From contig DATKKG010000030.1 of assembly GCA_035543015.1 (NCBI GenBank), forward strand, positions 70,356 through 134,355: a DNA stretch of 64,000 nucleotides, given 5' to 3'. Under the pieces are notes generated by a model, which was given only the letters and a program-made list of their open reading frames with translations, ran no database searches and was not told where the DNA came from. The DNA comes from DATKKG01 sp035543015. Its GTDB lineage: Archaea > Thermoproteota > Nitrososphaeria > Conexivisphaerales > DTJL01. This document shows, in pieces, positions 31,070-39,226 of the stretch (position 1 is its first letter; each line of letters opens with the position of its first letter). The translations under genes and the position numbers were made by a program.

Positions 31070-32293
31070 CTATCGGGATCCGATTCGTCTCGCAGCGTCG
31101 ATGTCTCCCTTCCGGAGCATCATCGCCCTCTTCACCCTCGCCTGGGCGATCTCCTCTGAAACTGAGCGCATCGACCTCCCGGTCCCGAGGACCTCCTGGA
31201 TGACCACCTCCGTGTTCTTCGAGATCTTGTATTCTATCAGGTCGAACGCTTCCTTCTCGGTCCCTCCCTTGTATTCCACATAGGACCCTATGACGCCTCC
31301 GGCGTTCACCAGCAGATCGGGAAGCACCCACACTCCTGCGGAATGGAGAGCCGCGTCCGCTTCCTTCGTGGTAGGGATGTTGGCTGCCTCGACCACCATC
31401 CTCACCTTGGAGGCGAGGAGCTGGCGGACGGTCTCGTCGTTGATCACGTCAGAGGTCGCAGCTGGGATGAAGATGTCGCACGGGACGCCGAAGACGTCGT
31501 CCCTCGGCGCCTTGGAGTAGGATGGAAGGTTCGCCAGCACCGGCTCCATGCTGGACTGCTTCATTTCGTTGAGGATTTTGGGGATGTCGAGACCACGGGG
31601 GTCCGCCATCGAGCAGCTGACATCGGAGATGCCGACTATCTTGAAGCCCATCTCGTCAAGGAACTTGGCCGTGAAGGAGCCCACGTTGCCGAAGCCTTGG
31701 ATGCAGACCCTGGCCTCCCTGGGGTCGAGGTTGAACTTGTGCAGCTTGTTCAGGAGGCCAACGGCCAGGTTCGTGGCGTGGGCTACGCCGTAGCCCGTCG
31801 TGCCCAGCTCGTGCGGGATCCCGCCGATCTCGGAAGGCTTCCCCGTGCATGCCTTCATGTCGCCGACCTCGTGCGCAAAGACCGCCATCTCGAGCTCCGA
31901 GGTCCCCATGTCGGTGGCGCCGACGTACTGGTTGGGCACGTAGGGCTTGATGGCCCTAGCGAATGCCCTGACCCAGGCCGCCCTGTCGGTCTTGGCCGGG
32001 TCGCCCCGTATGCCCGCCTTGGCCCCGCCGAAAGGAAGCCCCGCGAGGGCGACCTTCCAGGTCATCACCCTGGCGAGCCTGAAGACCTCCCGCGGGGTGA
32101 CTGTCGGCGAGAACCTGATGCCGCCCTTGCCCGGGCCGCTGGCCGTGTTGTCTATGACCAGGACGCCCTGCATGCCCGTGTCCGGGTCGTAAACCTGGAT
32201 CACTTTCTCCGGCCCCCATTCGTCCGCCATGCTCCAGACGTCGATATCCTGAAGGCGCTCCGAAGGTGCGGAGCGTTTGGACGGTTCGCTCAT
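31070..32293 (-). CDS. gdhA: Glutamate dehydrogenase
   Basis: 407 residues, standard for hexameric archaeal GDH. The catalytic Lys lies in LPFGGAKAGIRGDP and the substrate-binding GKGGIRF is upstream. The dinucleotide-binding fold begins VCIQGFGNVGSF, and PAATSDVIN is also conserved. It interconverts glutamate with 2-oxoglutarate and ammonia; with a peptide importer and secreted protease in the same window it probably serves amino-acid catabolism. Cofactor preference is not evident. A TATA (CCCTTATATTCGG) is near 32325-32337. Confidence 0.95.
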   Translation of the reverse strand: MSEPSKRSAPSERLQDIDVWSMADEWGPEKVIQVYDPDTGMQGVLVIDNTASGPGKGGIRFSPTVTPREVFRLARVMTWKVALAGLPFGGAKAGIRGDPAKTDRAAWVRAFARAIKPYVPNQYVGATDMGTSELEMAVFAHEVGDMKACTGKPSEIGGIPHELGTTGYGVAHATNLAVGLLNKLHKFNLDPREARVCIQGFGNVGSFTAKFLDEMGFKIVGISDVSCSMADPRGLDIPKILNEMKQSSMEPVLANLPSYSKAPRDDVFGVPCDIFIPAATSDVINDETVRQLLASKVRMVVEAANIPTTKEADAALHSAGVWVLPDLLVNAGGVIGSYVEYKGGTEKEAFDLIEYKISKNTEVVIQEVLGTGRSMRSVSEEIAQARVKRAMMLRKGDIDAARRIGSR

Positions 32294-32349
32294 TGGACCA
32301 CGCCGGCCGCTAGGGCAGTCTGACCGAATATAAGGGCTTGCGCTGCGGG

Positions 32350-33036
32350 CTATGTGTCGGACAGGGGGGCCTCGGTCTGCGGCGCGGCTCCGCCGATGGA
32401 AGCTGTCCCGCTCCTGCGCATGCGGAGGTACGCCCAGGATACGGCCAAGCCGATCGCGAGCGCGACAGCCCAGGCATAGACGAAGCCCTCGATGCTGTAC
32501 TGGACGGTGATGGCCTCGAGGAGGGCTGCCACCATCAGCATCAGGATGACCAGCGCGAAAGAGGCGGCCGCCCTGGAGAGCTCCTCCTTGAGGCGTTTCG
32601 CGAAGGCAGAGTAGACCATGAGGATGCTCTCAGCGATGGCCACCGCGTAGGCCATCAGCTCCACCCATGAGTGGGGAGAGAGGAAGGTCGTGATGAGGAG
32701 GATGGAGGCTGGGACCCCCGACGAAGATGCCAGCGCCGATATCACCTGCCCCGTCAATATGGTGACCTCCACGAACCTTATCCAGCCGAGGAAGGGGACG
32801 AACTCGAACACCGCGATCAGGGCGTTGTTGGCGAAGATGTCCAGGGCGTTGAACATGAGGGGCTCGTTCTCGATCTGTGAGAGGATCGCCCTGGTGTCGT
32901 TCAGAAGGGAGTTCGCATCGCTTGGTGAGAGCGGGACGTTGGAGACAACCGCGAAGAGGGCGACTTCGAATACGAAGGTGGCTAGAACGAGGGTCAGCCA
33001 CCTGCGGTCGAACCGCAGCTTCCCGCCAGCCTGCAC
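32350..33036 (-). CDS. SpoIIM/DUF95-like integral membrane protein
   Basis: 228 residues from GTG 33036, with about five membrane helices. The family pattern is present: FANNALIAVFEFVPFLG in the middle and FLSPHSWVELMAYAVAIAES, corresponding to the conserved PHG-x-E of SpoIIM. Archaeal members are often linked to membrane remodelling or ABC-type systems, but their function is unknown. The C-terminus is a Ser/Ala-rich cytoplasmic tail. It is divergent from the GT2 gene. Confidence 0.8.
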   Translation of the reverse strand: MQAGGKLRFDRRWLTLVLATFVFEVALFAVVSNVPLSPSDANSLLNDTRAILSQIENEPLMFNALDIFANNALIAVFEFVPFLGWIRFVEVTILTGQVISALASSSGVPASILLITTFLSPHSWVELMAYAVAIAESILMVYSAFAKRLKEELSRAAASFALVILMLMVAALLEAITVQYSIEGFVYAWAVALAIGLAVSWAYLRMRRSGTASIGGAAPQTEAPLSDT

Positions 33037-33180
33037 GGGTTCTCGCAGGACCCAGGGGCTATTTCACCCATTCGGTCGTTACGGGCCTGGCGCGCGACGC
33101 AAATGGGACCGATTGAGACGACGGAGGCTCCCCCTCTTTGTCAGAAAGAGTTTAATCCACGCGGGTTTGGTGGGGTCGGT

Positions 33181-33261
33181 GTGTTGAGTAGGCCCGGCAG
33201 CAGGCAGCCTGAGACGGGGGAAGCCTTTGCACGGCCTGGCGAGCTGCCACGGGGGCCGTGA
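33181..33261 (+). CDS. Possible leaderless 26-residue small ORF before the GT2 gene
   Basis: A TATA-like GAGTTTAATCC (33148-33158) is centred about 27 bp before GTG 33181. That codon opens a frame of 26 residues (MLSRPGSRQPETG and on) ending at TGA 33259-33261, six bases before the glycosyltransferase ATG and in the same frame. It may be a leader peptide, a small protein, or simply 5'UTR. There is no sequence support beyond position. Confidence 0.3.
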   Translation: MLSRPGSRQPETGEAFARPGELPRGP

Positions 33262-33267
33262 GCGGCG

Positions 33268-34827
33268 ATGGGCATGCTCGAGACTCTCCTGCTTGCCGTG
33301 TCATTGGCCGTGACGCTGGTGTTCTTCGCCTACGGGTTCAACATCTTCTACCTTCTGAGGCTTTCGAGGAAGTACAGGAAGCCGGCGCCCCTTTCGGCAT
33401 CAAAGCCCACCATAGCCATCCACCTTCCGATATTCAACGAAAGGTACGTAGCGGAAAGGCTGCTGCAGGCCTGTTCCGTTACCGCGGACCTCTATGGCAA
33501 GGACAAGGTGCACGTCTCCGTGCTGGACGATTCCGATGACGAGACCACCTCCATGCTCATGGAGGTGACCGAAGGCTACAGGGCGAAAGGCTTCAACTTC
33601 GACGTGCAGCACAGGGACGACAGGTCGGGCTTCAAGGCGGGGGCGCTGAACGCGGCCCTGCTGAAGGCCAAGGAGGAGTTCGTGGTGGTCTTCGACTCGG
33701 ACTTCCTCCCCAGGCCGGACTTCCTGGACAGGGCTGCAGCGTACGTCACCGCCGACGATTCGCTCGGCGTCGTCCAGTTCAGGTGGAGCTACACCAACCG
33801 CGACTACAACTGGATAACGAAGGCAGTGTCCATAGGGATGGACGCCCACTTCATGATAGAGCAGCCCGCGCGCTGCGCAGGCGGGCTTTTCCTCAACTTC
33901 AACGGCAGCGGGGGCATAATCCGCACCGGAGCGCTAAAGGAGTCAGGCGGCTGGCAGTCGGACACGCTGGCGGAAGACCTGGACGCCAGCTACAGGATGC
34001 AGCTGAAGCGGTACCGCATACAGTATGTGAGCGACGACGTGCCCTGCGAAATACCGCCGACGGTGGCGAGTTTCAAGAGACAGCAGGGGAGGTGGGCCCG
34101 CGGCAGCCTCCAGGTCGCCAAGAAGTCGCTCCCGTCGCTGCTCATCGACAGGAAGGTGAGCCTGAAGCAGAAGTTCGAGGCCTTCATCCACCTGACCTAC
34201 TACTCCGTCCATCCGCTGATGTACACCTCGTTCCTGCTGGCCGCCCTCGCTGCCATCTTCAACGTGGACAGCATCAAGGTGGTGATACCCAGCCCTACCC
34301 AGATCGGCCAGGCGGCGGGCGGGAAGCTGTCCGGGCTCTCCTGGACCACCCCACTCTGGGTACTGTTCGGGCTCTCGATCCTACTGTGCACGGCCGCGGC
34401 CTGGGTGTACTACATCGTCGCCATGAGGCGCCAGCACATCAGCGTCCTGGGCAACTGGCGCTCGCTTCTCGCGCTGGGGTTCCTTGGCTACGGCATAAGC
34501 GTGAGCAACACCCTCGAAGCCCTGAAGGCGTTCCTGCTGAAGGGAAGCGGAGTCTTCAAGAGGACCCCCAAGTACGCCGTCGTGGGCACCGAGGGCACGT
34601 GGAAGGACAAGAAGTACCAGGTGCCCCTGGAATACACCTCCTTTCTCGAAGCGCTGAGTGTGCTCGTCGCCGCCGTGGCCATAGGGCGCGCGGTGGCCTT
34701 TGACAACCTGGGGATCATCATCATCCTGGGGGTCTACGCGTTCGCCTACGTGTTCGTCTTCTCGACGACCATCTCTCAGAGCGGCAAGGAGAACATGGTC
34801 CCGGCCGTGCAGGCCGGGCTTCACTGA
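33268..34827 (+). CDS. Processive family 2 glycosyltransferase (cellulose/hyaluronan-synthase-like)
   Basis: 519 residues. An N-terminal membrane helix (6-30) precedes the GT-A domain with LPIFNE, the UDP-binding LDDSDD (86-91), the DSD motif (143-145), the acceptor-site EDLD and QQGRW, which together mark processive beta-glycosyltransferases. Four or five membrane helices follow, forming the export channel. It probably makes and extrudes a surface polysaccharide. A PilZ domain is absent. It stands alone, convergent with guaA, with only a 7 bp overlap of ends. Confidence 0.9.
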   Translation: MGMLETLLLAVSLAVTLVFFAYGFNIFYLLRLSRKYRKPAPLSASKPTIAIHLPIFNERYVAERLLQACSVTADLYGKDKVHVSVLDDSDDETTSMLMEVTEGYRAKGFNFDVQHRDDRSGFKAGALNAALLKAKEEFVVVFDSDFLPRPDFLDRAAAYVTADDSLGVVQFRWSYTNRDYNWITKAVSIGMDAHFMIEQPARCAGGLFLNFNGSGGIIRTGALKESGGWQSDTLAEDLDASYRMQLKRYRIQYVSDDVPCEIPPTVASFKRQQGRWARGSLQVAKKSLPSLLIDRKVSLKQKFEAFIHLTYYSVHPLMYTSFLLAALAAIFNVDSIKVVIPSPTQIGQAAGGKLSGLSWTTPLWVLFGLSILLCTAAAWVYYIVAMRRQHISVLGNWRSLLALGFLGYGISVSNTLEALKAFLLKGSGVFKRTPKYAVVGTEGTWKDKKYQVPLEYTSFLEALSVLVAAVAIGRAVAFDNLGIIIILGVYAFAYVFVFSTTISQSGKENMVPAVQAGLH

Positions 34828-36365
34828 GGCTCTATCGTAGAGGGCGGCTTGTTCGTGATGGCGTAGGCCACCATGGAGACCTCGGGGAGCCTGTTCGTTA
34901 CCTTCCTGCTGACGGAGTCCAGCAGCTCGACGGGCAGCCTCGCCCAGTCGGCCGTCATGCCGTCCTCCGAGGTGACCGCCTTGAGGGTCACGAGGTACCC
35001 GTACCTCCTCGAGTCGCCTGTCACGCCCACCACTTTGTCGTCCCCGACGACGGCGAACGCCTGCCAGAGGCCCTCGTAGAGGCCGGCCGAGCGGAGCTCC
35101 TCCGCGAACGCGGCGTCGGCTTCGCGGCATACCTTCAGCTTCTCTGGGGTCACCTCACCGATCACCCTGACGGCGAGGCCGGGCCCCGGGAAGGGGTGGC
35201 GCATGAGGAACTCGTGGGGCATCCCCAGCTTGGCAGCTATCTTCCTGACCTCGTCCTTGTAGAGGTCCCTGAGGGGCTCCAGAAGCTTGAAGGGCACCCC
35301 CTTCGGCAGGCCGGCGACGTTGTGGTGGGCCTTTATCCGGGAGGCCGGGCCGGCCGTGGAGGCGCTTTCTATGACGTCGGGGTAAAGCGTTCCCTGGGCG
35401 AGCCACTCGAAGGGGCCCTCCTTCCTGCTGAACTCCTCGAACACGTTCGCGAACTCTGCCCCGACTATGAGCCTCTTCCTCTCCGGGTCGGCGACCCCCT
35501 TCAGCGCCCGCAGGAAGCGCCCGGAGGCGTCCACGCGGACGACGTTCAACCCGAGGAGGTCCCTCAGGGCGTGCAGGACCTCTTCGCCCTCCCCCTTTCT
35601 CAGCAGGCCGTGGTCGACGAACAGGCAGGTCAGCTGGTCGCCGACTGCCTTCGAAATCAGGAGGGCAAGGGTGGAGGAGTCGACGCCGCCGCTCACCGCG
35701 CAGAGGACCCTGTCCCCGCCGACCTTCCTCCTTATCTCTTCGATCTCGGTGCTGACGAAGTCCTCCAGCCTCCAGCTCTTCCTGCACCCGCAGACACCGT
35801 AGACGAATGCAGCGAGCATCTCCTTGCCGAACTCCGTCTGGCTGACTTCCGGATGGAACTGCAGCCCGAATATCCTCCTGCGCCTGTCCTCTATGGCTGC
35901 GAAGAGCGAGTTGTCAGACGTGGCCGTCACCTGAAAGCCTCTCGGCATCTTCGTGACCTGGTCGCCGTGGCTGGCCCAGATCCGGCTCCTGGAGGGGATC
36001 TTCTGGAAGAGCGCGGAGCCGGCTCGGGTCTTGAGGGTCGACTCCCCGTATTCACACTTCTCGGCCGGGGCCACCGCGCCTCCGAAGAGGTAGGAGATGA
36101 GCTGGTGGCCGTAGCATATGCCCAGGATGGGCAGGCCGAGGGTCAGCGCGTCCGGGGAAGGCTTGGGGGCCCCCTTGGCGTAGACGCTGGCCGGCCCCCC
36201 GGAGAAGATCAGGCCCCTCGCGCCGCTCTCCCTCACCTGGCTCGTGGGAATCGAGAAGGGGACGAGCTGGCAGGGGACCTCCAGCTCCCTGACCCGGCGG
36301 ACGATCAGGTGGGCGTACTGCCCCCCGAAGTCCAGGACGAGTATCCCGCCTTCGGCTGGCTTCAT
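34821..36365 (-). CDS. guaA: GMP synthase (glutamine-hydrolysing), fused form
   Basis: 514 residues from ATG 36365; the frame extends to 36464 but crosses the promoter. The GATase domain has ILGICYGHQL with its catalytic Cys and LQFHPEVS with His and Glu. The PP-loop synthetase domain has AVSGGVDSST, and the C-terminal dimerisation domain is also present. It converts XMP to GMP. Many euryarchaea split this enzyme into two genes; here it is fused. A TATA (GTTTAAATACG on this strand) about 27 bp upstream is shared with the divergent PRTase gene, and both starts are leaderless. Confidence 0.96.
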   Translation of the reverse strand: MKPAEGGILVLDFGGQYAHLIVRRVRELEVPCQLVPFSIPTSQVRESGARGLIFSGGPASVYAKGAPKPSPDALTLGLPILGICYGHQLISYLFGGAVAPAEKCEYGESTLKTRAGSALFQKIPSRSRIWASHGDQVTKMPRGFQVTATSDNSLFAAIEDRRRRIFGLQFHPEVSQTEFGKEMLAAFVYGVCGCRKSWRLEDFVSTEIEEIRRKVGGDRVLCAVSGGVDSSTLALLISKAVGDQLTCLFVDHGLLRKGEGEEVLHALRDLLGLNVVRVDASGRFLRALKGVADPERKRLIVGAEFANVFEEFSRKEGPFEWLAQGTLYPDVIESASTAGPASRIKAHHNVAGLPKGVPFKLLEPLRDLYKDEVRKIAAKLGMPHEFLMRHPFPGPGLAVRVIGEVTPEKLKVCREADAAFAEELRSAGLYEGLWQAFAVVGDDKVVGVTGDSRRYGYLVTLKAVTSEDGMTADWARLPVELLDSVSRKVTNRLPEVSMVAYAITNKPPSTIEPQ

Positions 36366-36385
36366 ATGCACGAACCACCTCGACA

Positions 36386-36400
36386 CGTATTTAAACGTGG
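36386..36400. promoter_or_regulatory. Shared near-palindromic TATA between guaA and the PRTase gene
   Basis: ACACGTATTTAAACGTG is nearly symmetric. Its centre (about 36393) lies 27-28 bp from both the guaA ATG (36365) and the PRTase ATG (36419), so one element can direct both leaderless transcripts. Confidence 0.6.
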
Positions 36401-36418
36401 TTCGGCGCCAAATAGACA

Positions 36419-36999
36419 TGGACTGGCTCGGCACCGTAAAGGAGGACCTTCTCAAAGCCTCCATCGTCCAGCTGAAGCAGGCCGACAGGGTCTACGATTA
36501 CATCGTCAATCCCCTGAGCTCAGGCGTGCCCGAGATACCCAGTCAGGCTCTGTGGGGGTGCGGCTATGAAGTGGCGAGGATACTGAACCTGAAAGGGGCC
36601 GACAAGATCATGGCCCCCGAGGCCATGGGCTTCCACATCGCCACCGCCCTGAGCATGGTGACGGGCCTGCCGATGCTCATGATAAGGAAGAGGCCCTATC
36701 ACCTTCCCGGGGAGGTGGCTGTGCGCAAGAAGACGGGCTACGAGGAGAGCACAATGTACCTCAACGGCGTCAAGGCGGGGGACAAGGTCGTGCTGGTGGA
36801 CTCGATAATCGCCACCGGCGGCACGCTCCTCCCGATAATCCAGACCCTGACCAAGATGGGGGTGGTCGTCCACGACGCCGCCGTCGTCATCGAAAGGGAG
36901 GGCCTAAACGGCGTTGAGATAATCGAAAAGGAGACGGGGATCCGCGTCAAGACCCTCCTCAAGGTCGACATAGTGAACCACAAGGTCAGCATAAGGTAG
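36419..36999 (+). CDS. Purine phosphoribosyltransferase (archaeal Apt/Hpt-like)
   Basis: 193 residues. The PRPP-binding loop is VVLVDSIIATGGTL, with the flexible loop around RKRPYHLPGEVAVRKKTGYEES. It resembles archaeal enzymes annotated as adenine or hypoxanthine/guanine phosphoribosyltransferases, which salvage a free base with PRPP to give the nucleotide. The divergent pairing with guaA through one promoter supports hypoxanthine/guanine salvage, but the base specificity is not certain. Confidence 0.85.
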
Positions 37000-37010
37000 C
37001 CGCGGAGGGC

Positions 37011-37679
37011 TCAGCGGCGGCCCTGGATGTAGGTGGTCATCCAGAACGACCTGCGGGCCACCCCTGCGTTCCTCACCTGTGGAAGGCTCAACAGGATGTA
37101 CGAGGCACCGGCGGCGAAGATGAGCTGCAGGACGTTGAAGGCGAAGGTGAACCCGAGGACCACAGCAAGGGCGTTTCCCTCGGTGAGGGTTATCCCCACC
37201 AGTTTGAGGGAGCCGGAGACGAAGGAGACGATGCCGGGGACCGTGTAGATGGCCACGATGACCACGTAGTTCGCCAGGGTCATGGCCGCCGCCCTGGTGA
37301 CCGCGCCGACCGAGGCGCTCAGTCCCGCGGCCCTGCCGATGGTGGGGCTGCGGGCCCTGGAGGCGATGGACATGCCGAACCACATGCCAGCCAGGGATGA
37401 CAGCACGGCGACCAACTTCAGAACCGGACCCACGGGGACGTTGATCCCGACGACCATGAGGGTCGCGAACTCGACGAAGGAGGCCGTAACCGCCGGCACG
37501 GGGCCGAAGACGTAGAAGGCCAGGAGGATCGCGATTTCACCCAGGTCGAACTGCAGGTAGGGGATGAGGGGGAAGCTGAGGACCAGGGCCTGGGATATCG
37601 TCGTCAGCACGACCGCCAGGGCCCCGAATACGGCGCCGCCCACCAGGATTTCGTTCCTGCTCCTCAGGTTCTCGGACAA
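37011..37679 (-). CDS. ECF-type vitamin transporter S component, probably riboflavin (RibU-like)
   Basis: 222 residues from a TTG, with six hydrophobic helices. The segment PYLQFDLGEIAILLAFYVFGPVPA matches the hallmark region of RibU-type S components (FDLGD and FGP). S components bind the vitamin and dock to a shared ECF energising module, which is not in this window. The neighbour diverging from it is a riboflavin kinase with a DNA-binding domain, which strongly supports riboflavin as substrate. Confidence 0.75.
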   Translation of the reverse strand: MSENLRSRNEILVGGAVFGALAVVLTTISQALVLSFPLIPYLQFDLGEIAILLAFYVFGPVPAVTASFVEFATLMVVGINVPVGPVLKLVAVLSSLAGMWFGMSIASRARSPTIGRAAGLSASVGAVTRAAAMTLANYVVIVAIYTVPGIVSFVSGSLKLVGITLTEGNALAVVLGFTFAFNVLQLIFAAGASYILLSLPQVRNAGVARRSFWMTTYIQGRR

Positions 37680-37776
37680 AGCGTTGGTACTTACTAACTC
37701 CCTGGTATTTAGGCGTTCATGGTAACGACCATTTAAGTAGTAGATAGTGCTTCACGGAGGCCGCGGTCGGAGCGCC
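37680..37776. promoter_or_regulatory. Divergent control region of the riboflavin genes
   Basis: Two outward TATA-like elements are visible: CCTAAATACC on the minus strand (37704-37714) and CCATTTAAG on the plus strand (37728-37736). Between them TGGTAACGACCA forms a small inverted repeat (37720-37731), a candidate site for the adjacent RbkR-like regulator. Confidence 0.45.
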
Positions 37777-38487
37777 ATGGCCAAAGTCAAGAAGTACTCG
37801 AGGTCCCCGTACTTCCCCACCCTCGTGGAGCTGCTCCTCCTCGGGGCCAAGAGCCGTTTCGTGGAGCTGACGACGGAAGGGCTGGCCGAGCAGCTGGGCA
37901 GGTCGCAGCAGGCGATGTCGCAGCACATCCTGGAGCTGGAGAGGGAGGGCTACATAGAGAGGGAGAGGGAGGGAAGGAGGTTCAACATCAAGCTCACCGA
38001 CAAGGCGGTCAACGACCTCACCTCCTACTACCTGATGCTCAGGAGCGTGCTGGAGGAGGCACCCGACATCTACGAGTTCCACGGGGAGCTTTTCACCGGC
38101 CTGGGAGAGGGGGCTTACTACGTCAGCATGGGGGGGTACACCAGGCAGTTCAAGGAGAAGCTGGGCTACGAGCCCTTCCCGGGAACCTTGAACCTCAGGC
38201 TGGATTCCAGGACCGACAGGGTCCAGCTCGAGCAGCTGAGGGCGAAGCAGGGGATACTGATCGAGGGATTCAAGGACGGCACCAGGACTTACGGGGCCCT
38301 CAGGGTCTACCCGGCCCTCATTGAGGACGAGCGGGGAGGCATCCTGGCCATCGACAGGAGCCACTACGACGCCTCCGTTCTCGAGCTGATCGCGCCAAAG
38401 AACCTGAGGGATGCGCTGGGCATCAGGGACGGGGCGAGGGTCTCGGTGAAGGCGTTCGTGCGGACGCCGGCCCCTCGGTCGTCCTAG
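37777..38487 (+). CDS. rbkR: CTP-dependent riboflavin kinase with N-terminal winged helix (RbkR type)
   Basis: 236 residues from ATG 37777; GTG 37747 in frame would sit before the expected transcript start. The N-terminal winged helix includes LTTEGLAEQLGRSQQAMSQH and the wing EREREGRRFNIKL. The C-terminal DUF120 kinase domain has GLGEGAYYVSMGGY, GYEPFPGTLNLRLD and the ending region LRDALGIRDGARV. The kinase makes FMN from riboflavin using CTP. Archaeal proteins with this layout (RbkR) also regulate riboflavin genes; the divergent transporter gene is an obvious target. Confidence 0.92.
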   Translation: MAKVKKYSRSPYFPTLVELLLLGAKSRFVELTTEGLAEQLGRSQQAMSQHILELEREGYIEREREGRRFNIKLTDKAVNDLTSYYLMLRSVLEEAPDIYEFHGELFTGLGEGAYYVSMGGYTRQFKEKLGYEPFPGTLNLRLDSRTDRVQLEQLRAKQGILIEGFKDGTRTYGALRVYPALIEDERGGILAIDRSHYDASVLELIAPKNLRDALGIRDGARVSVKAFVRTPAPRSS

Positions 38488-38544
38488 CCGCTGGGCCCGC
38501 AGAAGACGCCAATCTTAAATAACGGTCTGCTCCGGAGTTCCTAG

Positions 38545-39210
38545 ATGTCAGCCGAACGTAAGGGCAAGAACGTACACGTTATCGATCATCCGCTGGCTCA
38601 ATCCGTCCTCACAGAGCTCAGGAACAAGGACACGACGCAGATCCCCTTCAGGAAGGGCCTGGTGAAGCTGGGCCGCCTCATGTCCTTCGAGATGATCTCC
38701 TCTTTCCCAACGAAGGTTGTGGAGGTGGAGACGCCCATGAAGGTCAAGGCGAAGGGGGTGGTGGTGCCCGACATGGAGCACATCGTCATAATCAACGTAC
38801 TCAGGGCCGCCACCGCGCTGGTGGAGGGGATGCTGAAGTCGTTCCCGCACGCGAGGCTCGGGGTCCTCGCGGTGCAGAGGGTCGAGGAGAAGGAGGGGAT
38901 AGAGAACGTCAAGCCGGTCAAGTTCTTCGTCAAGATACCCAAGTTCAACGAGAACGACACGGTGATCATAGCGGACCCGATGCTGGCGACGGGAGGCACG
39001 CTCCTAACCACCATAGCCGAGGTCTACAAGGTCGGCAAGCCGAAGAGGCTCCTGCTCTGCTCTGTGATCGCCTGCGACTACGGAGTGGACAGGGTGATGA
39101 AGGAATATCCCGACGCAGAGCTCTACACCGTAGCCATCGACCACGAGCTCAACACGCACGCGTACATTGTGCCAGGGCTGGGAGACGCTGGAGACCGTTC
39201 CTTCGGCTAG
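38545..39210 (+). CDS. upp: Uracil phosphoribosyltransferase
   Basis: 221 residues, typical length. The PRPP motif is VIIADPMLATGGTL and the C-terminal uracil-binding region is HELNTHAYIVPGLGDAGDR. Upstream VLRAATALVEGM matches the family block. It makes UMP from uracil and PRPP. A TATA (CTTAAATAACG, about 38513-38523) is centred 27 bp before the ATG, giving a leaderless start. Convergent with lysS. Confidence 0.96.
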   Translation: MSAERKGKNVHVIDHPLAQSVLTELRNKDTTQIPFRKGLVKLGRLMSFEMISSFPTKVVEVETPMKVKAKGVVVPDMEHIVIINVLRAATALVEGMLKSFPHARLGVLAVQRVEEKEGIENVKPVKFFVKIPKFNENDTVIIADPMLATGGTLLTTIAEVYKVGKPKRLLLCSVIACDYGVDRVMKEYPDAELYTVAIDHELNTHAYIVPGLGDAGDRSFG

Positions 39211-39226
39211 CCGGGGTCAGCACAGC

